A stretch of 5,589 nucleotides of DNA from an uncultured Oscillospiraceae bacterium (GTDB taxonomy: Bacteria > Bacillota > Clostridia > Oscillospirales > Oscillospiraceae): the NCBI GenBank assembly GCA_934646175.1, contig CAKUEI010000093.1, positions 1 to 5,589 on the forward strand, given 5' to 3'. Both the position numbers and the translations under genes were made by a program. Position 1 is the first letter of the stretch. Every line of letters begins with the position of its first letter. This document shows positions 1-5,589 of the stretch, in pieces. The notes beneath the pieces are model-generated. The model was not told the DNA's origin. It saw only the letters and a program-made list of their open reading frames with translations, and did no database searches.

Positions 1-804
1 GGAAGCGTGAAGGACCGCATCGCCAAGGGCATGATCGATGACGCGGAGGCAAAGGGCCTGCTGAAGCCCGATTCCGTCATCATCGAGCCCACCTCCGGCA
101 ACACCGGTATCGGTCTGGCCAGCGTGGCGGCCGCCCGTGGCTACCGCATCATCATCGTCATGCCCGAGACCATGAGCGTGGAGCGCCGCCAGCTGATGAA
201 GGCATACGGCGCGGAGCTGGTACTGAGCGAAGGTGCCAAGGGCATGAAGGGTGCCATTGCCAAGGCCGACGAGCTGGCCAAAGAAATTCCCAACAGCTTC
301 ATCCCCGGCCAGTTCGTAAACCCCGCAAACCCCGCCGTCCATAAGGCCACCACCGGCCCGGAAATCTGGGAGGATACCGACGGGAAGGTGGACATCTTTG
401 TGGCCGGCGTCGGCACCGGCGGCACCATCACCGGCGTGGGCGAATACCTGAAGAGTCGGAACCCCGGCGTGAAGGTCGTGGCGGTGGAGCCTGCCACCTC
501 CCCCGTGCTGAGCAAGGGCACTGCCGGTTCTCATAAGATCCAGGGCATCGGCGCAGGCTTCGTGCCCGACGTGCTGGACACCAAGGTCTATGACGAGATC
601 ATCCCCGTGGAGAACGAAGACGCCTTCGCCACCGGCCGTCTGATCGGCCGCAAGGAGGGCGTTCTGGTTGGTATTTCCGCCGGTGCCGCCGTGTGGGCCG
701 CCATTCAGCTGGCCAAGCGTCCGGAGAACAAGGGCAAGAACATCGTGGTGCTGCTGCCCGACACCGGCGACCGCTATCTCTCCACCCCCCTCTTCAACGA
801 CTGA
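1..804 (+). CDS. cysK: Cysteine synthase A (O-acetylserine sulfhydrylase), 5'-truncated by window edge
   Basis: PLP-dependent enzyme that makes L-cysteine from O-acetylserine and sulfide in the cytoplasm, the last step of cysteine synthesis. The reading frame is open from base 1 and begins inside the GGSVKDR motif, so the GTG at base 7 is an internal valine codon, not a start. The lysine at bases 10-12 is the expected PLP Schiff-base residue. Further family motifs are TSGNTG (bases 91-108, substrate loop), GTGGT (412-426, PLP phosphate loop), GISAGAA (from base 670; the serine contacts the PLP ring nitrogen) and a C-terminal PDTGDRYLST. The 267 visible residues against about 305-310 in the family mean only about 40 N-terminal residues are missing. 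There is no regulatory CBS domain, so it is not cystathionine beta-synthase. Codons end strongly in G/C, as in a well-expressed gene. CysK rather than CysM is favoured by the C-terminal motif. Confidence 0.96.
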   Translation, partial: GSVKDRIAKGMIDDAEAKGLLKPDSVIIEPTSGNTGIGLASVAAARGYRIIIVMPETMSVERRQLMKAYGAELVLSEGAKGMKGAIAKADELAKEIPNSFIPGQFVNPANPAVHKATTGPEIWEDTDGKVDIFVAGVGTGGTITGVGEYLKSRNPGVKVVAVEPATSPVLSKGTAGSHKIQGIGAGFVPDVLDTKVYDEIIPVENEDAFATGRLIGRKEGVLVGISAGAAVWAAIQLAKRPENKGKNIVVLLPDTGDRYLSTPLFND

Positions 805-845
805 TTTTTCCTTACCTTCTCCCCTCTTTGACTCCATATCCATCT

Positions 846-897
846 GCCGGAAACCGGCGGCCAAATGGCCGCCGGTTTCCGGCTTTTTTCTCTTTTT
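846..897 (+). terminator. Rho-independent terminator of cysK
   Basis: A perfect 17-bp inverted repeat (846-862 pairing with 867-883) encloses a 4-nt AAAT loop and is followed by T6-C-T-C-T5 (884-897). It lies 41 bases after the cysK stop codon and before the next gene on the same strand, so it separates cysK from the glycosyltransferase operon. The stem is GC-rich with a short AAA/TTT step. Confidence 0.93.
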
Positions 898-991
898 ATC
901 CCTTCTTAATGAATTTTTTAACTTTCCCTGCCCCGAATTTAAAAAAGTCCCTGTATGATAAAGATGCAGAAATCAGAGAGGGGAATCCGCC
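898..991 (+). promoter_or_regulatory. AT-rich leader with possible promoter and RBS of the glycosyltransferase operon
   Basis: Between the cysK terminator and the ATG at 992 the composition turns AT-rich. TATGAT at 954-959 resembles a sigma-A -10 box (5 of 6 bases), but I see no convincing TTGACA-like -35 element 16-18 bases upstream, so the promoter is only a candidate. The ribosome binding site is clear: GAGAGGGG at 976-983, 8 nt before the ATG. No hairpin or riboswitch-like structure was recognised. That a promoter lies here is inferred mainly from the strong terminator just upstream. Confidence 0.4.
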
Positions 992-2092
992 ATGAACATT
1001 CTGATCCTGACTGGAAAATTCGGCATGGGCCACGCCAGTGTGGCCGGGGCGCTGACCGTCTCGCTGGAGCAGCAGGTGCCCGGGGCCAAGGTCTCCGCCA
1101 TTGATCTGCCCACCTATCTTTCCAAGGACGGGGCCAATCTGTGGTATCGTCTGTTCGGCACGCTGGTGGCCAGAATGAGCCCGCTCTACAACGCCTATTA
1201 CAAAATGTCCGCCCTGTCCGACAGTGGGAAGACTTTTTCTCTCCTGCGGGTCTTTCAGCAGAAGGCCGATCGGCTTTTCCGCGAGAAACAGCCCGACGTG
1301 GTGATCGCCGTACACCCTATCTGCGCCTATCTGGCGTCCCAGTGCAAAAAAGCGGGACAGGGCTTCACCCTCATCACCTGCCTGACGGACTTGTCCACCC
1401 ACCCAGAATGGGTGAACCCTTACACCGACTATTACTGCGTCGGTGCACGGGATATCGCGCTTTCTCTTCAGTCCTACGGCGTGGCGCCGGAACAGATCTT
1501 GATGACCGGCGTCCCGCTGCGGCAGGAATTTTACACGGCAACCCGGGACACCTCCCATGAGCGGTTGGAGCTGTTGCTTATGGGAGGCGGTCTGGGACTT
1601 CTCCCGCCGGAGCCTTCTTTTTACCAGGGGCTTTCCAAGCTGCCCGGAGTTCACGCCACCGTCATTACCGGCCGCAATCACAAGCTGTATCAACGGTTGG
1701 CCGGCCGGTTTGAGGGACTCACCGTTTTGGGGTATACCTCCAACGTGCGGGACTATATGCAAAAAGCAGATCTGATGATATCCAAAGCAGGCGGCATTAC
1801 CCTGTTTGAAGCCATATACACCGGTCTTCCCCTGTTGATTCCAGAACCTACATTAGAGCAAGAAACCCGCAACGCCGCCTTTGCGGAAGCCCATGGCATT
1901 GCGTTGTTGGCACCCCGAGAGCCCAATGGTTGCTTGGACGCCATAGCTCGCCTGACGAGCAACCCAAACCAACTGCAGCGGATGAGTGAAGCGGCCCGAT
2001 GCATACGGGAAAACCTGCGTCCCACAGCTTTGGTCGACTTGCTGTCCGCCCTGTCCGAAAAGCCGAAGGGAGGCACCCCCTATGCCGCGTAA
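992..2092 (+). CDS. MGDG synthase/UgtP-like family glycosyltransferase
   Basis: A 366-residue GT-B fold, GT28-type glycosyltransferase, probably transferring a sugar from a UDP-sugar to diacylglycerol or a related lipid at the inner face of the membrane. The N-terminal MGDG_synth-like domain (about 1-180) starts with GMGHASVAGAL (11-21), the family GxGHxxAA loop, followed by PDVVIAVHP (101-109), TDLSTHPEWVNPYTDYY (132-148) and MTGVPLRQEF (171-180). The C-terminal domain has LLMGGG (195-200), VITGRN (224-229), the donor-binding stretch SKAGGITLFEA (264-274), a P-rich turn and EQETRNAAF (289-297). No signal peptide or membrane helix is seen, as expected for a peripheral enzyme. The ATG has a strong RBS 8 nt upstream. 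The length fits bacterial UgtP homologues (about 370-400) and is close to MurG, but the N-terminal motifs fit MGDG synthase/UgtP better. The 3' half is richer in A/T-ending codons than cysK. Substrate and acceptor cannot be read from sequence. Confidence 0.88.
   Translation: MNILILTGKFGMGHASVAGALTVSLEQQVPGAKVSAIDLPTYLSKDGANLWYRLFGTLVARMSPLYNAYYKMSALSDSGKTFSLLRVFQQKADRLFREKQPDVVIAVHPICAYLASQCKKAGQGFTLITCLTDLSTHPEWVNPYTDYYCVGARDIALSLQSYGVAPEQILMTGVPLRQEFYTATRDTSHERLELLLMGGGLGLLPPEPSFYQGLSKLPGVHATVITGRNHKLYQRLAGRFEGLTVLGYTSNVRDYMQKADLMISKAGGITLFEAIYTGLPLLIPEPTLEQETRNAAFAEAHGIALLAPREPNGCLDAIARLTSNPNQLQRMSEAARCIRENLRPTALVDLLSALSEKPKGGTPYAA
2066..2073 (+). promoter_or_regulatory. RBS that fixes the start of the flippase-like gene
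   Basis: AAGGGAGG lies inside the 3' end of the glycosyltransferase gene, 8 nt before the ATG at 2082. It supports 2082 as the start rather than the in-frame ATG at 1986, which would give a 32-residue polar extension ahead of the first membrane segment. The overlap suggests translational coupling. Confidence 0.85.
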
Positions 2093-3107
2093 CCGCCGCA
2101 AATTGATTGTGGGCGGCCTTCTGCTGGCGGGAATTCTGGGCTTGGTTGTCTTCTTCTTTCTGCGCAGCTTCCCGTTAAAATCGCTGGTCAACGCCCTGCA
2201 GGCAGTCAAACCGCTTCTGCTCCTGCCCGGTTTCGGCCTGATGGCACTGTTCATCTGGTTTGAAGCCGTCGCCTCCAGCCGCATTTTAACGGCATTGGGA
2301 TCACCCGTTTCCGCCCGCCGGTGCTGTACTTATTCCATGTTGGGCTTTTGCTGCGCCTCCATCACCCCGTCCTCTTCCGGCGGACAGCCTGCCCAAATCT
2401 ATGCCATGTGCCGAGACGGAGTGCCCCTCTCTCTCGCCTCGCTAACCATGCTTCTTCTGGCCGTGTGCTATCAGTGCTCCATGTTGGTATGCGGTCTTCT
2501 TTCCTATCTGGTGTTAGGCAGCCTGCCCGGTTCCGGAGGAGCGGGCAAATTGCTGTTGTTTGGCGCCATCGTCAATATTCTGCTGACCGTTGCCATGCTG
2601 TGCCTGCTGTTCTGCCCGGGCGGCGTGCACCGGGCGGCAAGGGGCGGTATTTCCCTCCTGCGGCGGCTCCGCATGTTGAAGCCGGATACCGCAGCAAAGG
2701 CACTTTCCGCCGCAGAGGGCGGCATTGACCGCTATGCAGAAGGTGCTGCCTGTGTACGGCGCAACCCCAAGCTGCTGTTTCAGATATTTGGGCTGACCAC
2801 CTTGCAATGTCTGGCTGCCGCCTTTGTTCCCTGTGTGGTCTGCTTCGCTTTGGGCGTGGCAGGTAAGCCTCTGCATGCTGCGGCCACGCAGGCGGTCCTG
2901 AACCTGTCGGTGGCAGCCTTCCCCCTGCCCGGCGCGGCGGGGGCTGCGGAAGGGGGATTTCTAAATCTGTTTGCTCCTATTTTCGGCACAGACCTGGTGG
3001 CTCCTGCCCTGGTTCTCTGCCGGGGGATCAGTTTCTACCTGTTTCTCCCCATGTGTGCGCTGGGCGCATTGATCACCTGCCGCATTCCCGCAAAACGGTT
3101 TGCATAA
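2082..3107 (+). CDS. Multi-pass membrane protein, LPG-synthase TM / flippase-like family (UPF0104-type)
   Basis: A 341-residue integral membrane protein resembling the transmembrane flippase half of MprF and the AglD/UPF0104 group. It starts with a basic MPRNRRK stretch, followed by hydrophobic segments at about 8-28, 43-64, 82-95, 116-147, 157-178, 232-259, 268-283 and 303-333. Two family-type motifs are visible: TPSSSGGQP (95-103) and PLPGAAGAAEGGF (281-293), each a proline/glycine-rich break between membrane segments. A basic cytoplasmic-looking loop lies at about 183-230. No C-terminal lysyl-transferase domain follows, so it is not a full MprF. It overlaps the glycosyltransferase gene by 11 bases with its own RBS, so the two are probably made together. 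Inferred role: moving the glycolipid product, or another lipid, to the outer leaflet. The family match is moderately strong; the substrate is unknown. Confidence 0.82.
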   Translation: MPRNRRKLIVGGLLLAGILGLVVFFFLRSFPLKSLVNALQAVKPLLLLPGFGLMALFIWFEAVASSRILTALGSPVSARRCCTYSMLGFCCASITPSSSGGQPAQIYAMCRDGVPLSLASLTMLLLAVCYQCSMLVCGLLSYLVLGSLPGSGGAGKLLLFGAIVNILLTVAMLCLLFCPGGVHRAARGGISLLRRLRMLKPDTAAKALSAAEGGIDRYAEGAACVRRNPKLLFQIFGLTTLQCLAAAFVPCVVCFALGVAGKPLHAAATQAVLNLSVAAFPLPGAAGAAEGGFLNLFAPIFGTDLVAPALVLCRGISFYLFLPMCALGALITCRIPAKRFA

Positions 3108-3144
3108 TCCCTCTTTTTGTGTCAGACAAGATCTGCGTTTTCCG

Positions 3145-3161
3145 CTCCTGCACAGCAGGAG
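3145..3161. repeat. Small 7-bp inverted repeat after the flippase-like gene
   Basis: CTCCTGC and GCAGGAG flank an ACA loop, 37 bases after the stop at 3107. The bases downstream on the plus strand are pyrimidine-rich but lack a proper T-run, so it may be a weak terminator, an RNA-stabilising 3' hairpin, or chance. Confidence 0.4.
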
Positions 3162-3190
3162 TGCAAGTCCTCTCTTTCCCGGTTTTCATG

Positions 3191-3228
3191 AAAAAAAGGC
3201 GGCGTGCACCTGCACGCCGCCTTTTCTT
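3191..3228. terminator. Bidirectional Rho-independent terminator between convergent genes
   Basis: GGCGGCGTGC (3198-3207) pairs with GCACGCCGCC (3212-3221) around an ACCT loop, extended by four A-T pairs. On the minus strand the stem is followed by seven T residues (3197 down to 3191), a strong terminator 19 bases after the SLH-protein stop. On the plus strand it is followed by TTTTCTT, a weaker tail that can serve the glycosyltransferase/flippase operon. One hairpin serving both converging transcripts fits the layout. Confidence 0.9.
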
Positions 3229-3240
3229 GCCTTCAGGAGG

Positions 3241-5487
3241 TCAATTGGCCACTACAATGCGAATCTTGCCGCCTTCGTTGGCCGGTCGGTCATAATAGAC
3301 GGTCAAATTATTGGAAAACGCACGACAGGCAGCAAGGTTGTTAAACCAAGTGCCCGATATGCTGTTATAGCACTGCACGTTTTCGGAAACTGGGAAACTC
3401 TGACCGTTGTGGGAAAGCCACACCGTCCCATCGATGGTGGTAAACGCAGAGCGGGGAACCGTCTGGATGGACTTCAGCGTAAGCCAATCCGCCACCCGGC
3501 CGTTGGTGCCCTCCGCAATGCCGCCGAAGGTCTTGGTCCCGCCGGAGACGGTGCCGCCGCCCTTCAGGTGCTTCTGCTCGCCGGACTGATTGGTGACCCA
3601 CATGGTGCGCTCAGTGATCTCAAACCCGGAGTCATACACCGTTTCCACCTTACTGCCCAGGATGCCGTAGGTATAGCAGTCGCCGGTGATATTGTTGAAG
3701 ATGAGCACGTCCACCTGATTGGCGGAGTTCAGGTGATAGTAAGAGATCTGGCTGGAGGAATAGCTCTTCTGGGTGAGGTCCGCCAGGCTGATCTGGCGCA
3801 CGGGGCCGTTCCCCACCCGCTCGCCCAGCACTGCGGCGGGGGAGACAGTGTAGTTCCCCAGCTTCATGCTCTCCACCTGAAAGCTGCCTGCGCCGCTGTT
3901 GGTGGTGAGGCTGCTCAGGGCGATGCGGCCCTTTTCGTAGGAGGAGACATTCACCAGCTGACCCGTAAAGCCGGAGGCGGAATAGCTTCCGCTGGGCTTG
4001 CCGCTGAGGATGATCTGGGTGCCCAGCAGCTGCACCTCTGCCTTTTCTGAGTCATAGGATTTCACGATACCCATGGCGTTGCCCTGTACCGTTCCCGGGC
4101 GGTAGGCCGCGGCGATCTGCCCGTCCGCAGTCAGCAGAACGGTGACGGTCTCGCCCAGCTTCAGCTTGGACATGGTGTCCACCGCACTGCCCAGCACGGT
4201 AAATTCATGGCCGATCACGGTGGCGCGGGTGGGGTACTCCGTGTTGGGATAAACATTTTCGTAAACGCCGGTCAGCCGCAGGCTGGAGATATTCAGCGTG
4301 CCGCTGCTGAAGGTGGCCACATCGTAGGCCTGAATGTCTGCATAGGTGATCTTCTGCCCGTTTTTGTAAATGGGATAGCCGGCGGCCCCGTTGGTGAGGG
4401 AACGGAAGGTGGCCGCCGTAGCGTTCCCGGTCACCACCACGGCATCGGCCGCCGGGGCGGTGTTAAGATAGAGGGCCGTGACCTTCCCGGCGGTGTAGTA
4501 CATGGTCACGCGGGAACCGGCGGCAAGGTCCATCCAGACCTGATCGAAGGTGGTGGAGCCTTCGGCGGTATAGGTGAGGACATTGGTTGGGATGGTGTAC
4601 TTGTTCCCGGCGGAGTCGGTAATGCGTCCGGCCGCTGCGGCGGAAACGGTGACGGTCTTGCTCTCGCCGCCGTCGGGCACCAGGGTGAGGATCTCCCCCC
4701 TATTGTCCACCACAAGGCTGCCCTTCTGACCCAGCATGGACTGGGGCACGATGCCGCTTTTCACCTTCTTCACGCCGTCAGAGGTACGGACGGCACCAGC
4801 CGTTCCGTCATCCGCCGTCACATCCAGTGCCAGGATCACCACGTTTTCCGTCACGCTGCCCAACTGCCCGGCAAAAAGGCCGCCCTCTTTCTTCGGAGTG
4901 TTCAGCAGATTGCAGAACAGGTGCGCCGCCTGGGCGCGGGGGATGGCGTCCTTCGCCGACAGAGTGATGCCCTTGGTCAGGCCGATCTGGGCAGCAAGCT
5001 CCAGATAGCCGTCCGGCCAGACAAGACCGGTGTCCGCGTCCGTATAGCCCAGCATCCGGGTGACCATGGTAACTGCCTCGCCATAGGTGATGGTGGTGTC
5101 CGGCTTAAAGGGGCCGCCGGGACCGGCGGTGCCCTTGATGATGCTCAGTTCGCCGGAAGCAGCCAGGTTCACATACCCCCGCGCCCAGTGATTGGCGCGG
5201 ACGTCGGGGAAGATGGTGCGGTTGCGGTAGGTCGGCTCCTGATCGGCCTTGCCCAGCACGATCACCGCGATCTTGGCAAACTGCGCCCGGGTCAACTTGC
5301 CGTCGGGATCAAAATTCCCGTAATTGTCGCCCGAAATGGCGCCCAGCATACGCAGACAGTCCACCTCCAGCGCGGTCTGCGGGTCCTTCACGTCAGGGAA
5401 GGACGGGGCGGCGGCAAAGGCCCCCGTCAGGGACGACACCAGTAGGGCCGTCGATAGCAGAATGCCGCCCAGCTTCTTTTTCCACAT
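3241..5487 (-). CDS. Secreted S-layer homology (SLH) domain protein
   Basis: A 748-residue exported protein held at the cell surface by N-terminal SLH modules, which in characterised proteins bind secondary cell-wall polysaccharide. Residues 1-26 form a signal peptide: MWKKKLGG, a hydrophobic core, then AFA before likely cleavage. SLH module 1 covers about 30-79 (FPDV start, FDPDGKLTRAQF). Module 2 covers about 93-148 (FPDVRANHWARGYV, FKPDTTITYGEA). Module 3, about 157-197, is degenerate: it lacks the FxDV start but keeps PRAQAAHLF. Residues about 200-748 are rich in T, S, V, G and Y and look like beta-sheet modules, including two similar strands (VTMYYTAGKVTALY and VTVLLTADGQIAAAY). I recognise no catalytic domain, LPXTG motif or C-terminal membrane helix. 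The ATG at 5487 is preferred over the in-frame ATG at 5505, because the latter's second and third codons are the RBS. The gene lies 14 bp after an ABC permease gene. Function beyond surface anchoring is unknown. Confidence 0.93.
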   Translation of the reverse strand: MWKKKLGGILLSTALLVSSLTGAFAAAPSFPDVKDPQTALEVDCLRMLGAISGDNYGNFDPDGKLTRAQFAKIAVIVLGKADQEPTYRNRTIFPDVRANHWARGYVNLAASGELSIIKGTAGPGGPFKPDTTITYGEAVTMVTRMLGYTDADTGLVWPDGYLELAAQIGLTKGITLSAKDAIPRAQAAHLFCNLLNTPKKEGGLFAGQLGSVTENVVILALDVTADDGTAGAVRTSDGVKKVKSGIVPQSMLGQKGSLVVDNRGEILTLVPDGGESKTVTVSAAAAGRITDSAGNKYTIPTNVLTYTAEGSTTFDQVWMDLAAGSRVTMYYTAGKVTALYLNTAPAADAVVVTGNATAATFRSLTNGAAGYPIYKNGQKITYADIQAYDVATFSSGTLNISSLRLTGVYENVYPNTEYPTRATVIGHEFTVLGSAVDTMSKLKLGETVTVLLTADGQIAAAYRPGTVQGNAMGIVKSYDSEKAEVQLLGTQIILSGKPSGSYSASGFTGQLVNVSSYEKGRIALSSLTTNSGAGSFQVESMKLGNYTVSPAAVLGERVGNGPVRQISLADLTQKSYSSSQISYYHLNSANQVDVLIFNNITGDCYTYGILGSKVETVYDSGFEITERTMWVTNQSGEQKHLKGGGTVSGGTKTFGGIAEGTNGRVADWLTLKSIQTVPRSAFTTIDGTVWLSHNGQSFPVSENVQCYNSISGTWFNNLAACRAFSNNLTVYYDRPANEGGKIRIVVAN

Positions 5488-5495
5488 AGTTTTCA

Positions 5496-5502
5496 CTCTC
5501 CT
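5496..5502 (-). promoter_or_regulatory. RBS that fixes the SLH-protein start, overlapping the permease stop
   Basis: Read on the minus strand, AGGAGAG lies 8 nt before the ATG at 5487-5485 and shares its first A with the TGA stop of the upstream permease. The ATG at 5505-5503 has no comparable RBS of its own and overlaps that stop codon. The arrangement implies cotranscription, and possibly coupled translation, of permease and SLH protein. Confidence 0.85.
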
Positions 5503-5589
5503 CATTCCGCGCGCAGCGCTTCCACCGGCTGAAGGCCGCTGGCCTTCACCGCCGGATACATGCCAAAGATGATGCCCAGCACCACGGAG
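5502..5589 (-). CDS. ABC transporter permease, MacB/FtsX family, C-terminal end only
   Basis: Twenty-eight codons and a TGA stop run in from the right edge of the window; the rest of the gene lies outside. The peptide contains a hydrophobic end of the last membrane helix (VVLGIIFGMY), then PAVKASGLQPVEALRAE. The PAxxAsxLxPxEALRxE ending is typical of MacB/FtsX-type permeases, which work with an ATPase and often a periplasmic or extracellular partner to export peptides or lipoproteins, or to transmit force to cell-wall enzymes. Only 14 bases separate its stop from the SLH-protein start and no terminator lies between, so they probably form one operon. The short visible stretch limits the call to family level; the substrate cannot be inferred. 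Confidence 0.8.
   Translation of the reverse strand, partial: SVVLGIIFGMYPAVKASGLQPVEALRAE

Noticed and set aside
7..9. GTG as a start codon for cysK
   Set aside because: It encodes the valine of the conserved GGSVKDR motif directly before the PLP lysine. The frame is open to base 1, so the true start lies outside the window.
805..991. Possible riboswitch or small RNA between cysK and the glycosyltransferase
   Set aside because: Apart from the terminator hairpin I see no paired structure or conserved riboswitch core; the remainder is AT-rich leader.
896..1762. Minus-strand open frame (288 codons) opposite the glycosyltransferase
   Set aside because: It is antisense to conserved glycosyltransferase motifs, and its last codons run through the AT-rich leader. 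No protein family is recognisable.
1986..2081. Upstream in-frame start for the flippase-like protein
   Set aside because: It would add 32 polar, cysteine/proline-rich residues translated from within the glycosyltransferase gene. The ATG at 2082 has the RBS at the right distance and gives a typical basic start before the first membrane helix.
3235..3259. AGGAGG followed by an ATG on the plus strand, suggesting a gene start
   Set aside because: The spacing is 16 bases, too long for a ribosome binding site, and the region is the 3' end of the SLH gene on the other strand.
3100..4050. Plus-strand open frame (316 codons) crossing the terminator into the SLH gene
   Set aside because: It starts inside the flippase-like gene's end, runs through the terminator hairpin and then antisense to the SLH protein. 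The translation resembles no family and looks like composition-driven shadow sequence.
4207..5445. Long plus-strand open frame (412 codons) opposite the SLH gene
   Set aside because: It is fully antisense to a gene with a signal peptide, SLH motifs and RBS. The product is glycine/histidine-rich with no recognisable domain, as expected from the complement of a GC-rich gene, and there is no good RBS.

Overview
The window looks like chromosomal DNA from a GC-rich Clostridia-type Firmicute. A gut Oscillospiraceae relative (Flavonifractor, Lawsonibacter or Oscillibacter-like) is my best guess. The reasons are GC content of roughly 60% by eye, strong purine-rich ribosome binding sites about 8 nt before starts, an N-terminally SLH-anchored surface protein of a type common in that family, and a UgtP/MGDG-synthase-like glycosyltransferase. 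The taxonomic call is inference, not something the sequence proves.

Layout, left to right. (1) Bases 1-804, plus strand: cysteine synthase A (cysK), missing about its first 40 residues at the window edge. (2) Bases 805-991: intergenic, with a near-perfect 17-bp hairpin and T-tract that ends cysK, then an AT-rich stretch that probably holds the promoter of the next operon. (3) Bases 992-2092 and 2082-3107, plus strand: two genes overlapping by 11 bases, a glycolipid-type glycosyltransferase and a multi-pass membrane protein of the LPG-synthase-TM/flippase-like family. (4) Bases 3108-3240: a convergent intergenic region with a small hairpin and a bidirectional terminator. (5) Bases 3241-5487, minus strand: a 748-residue secreted SLH-domain surface protein. 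(6) Bases 5502-5589, minus strand: the last 28 residues of a MacB/FtsX-type ABC transporter permease, 14 bp upstream of the SLH gene and probably cotranscribed with it.

How the genes fit together. The glycosyltransferase and membrane protein are translationally coupled and suggest one job: building a glycosylated lipid on the inner leaflet and moving it, or a related lipid, across the membrane. The permease and SLH protein form a separate minus-strand envelope operon running toward them. cysK is an independent amino-acid biosynthesis gene closed off by its own terminator.

I found no rRNA, tRNA, CRISPR array, insertion sequence, attachment site or phage gene, and no clear evidence of a wholly new system. 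The most interesting points are the glycosyltransferase/flippase pair, the uncharacterised 550-residue body of the SLH protein, and a local change in codon usage inside the glycosyltransferase.
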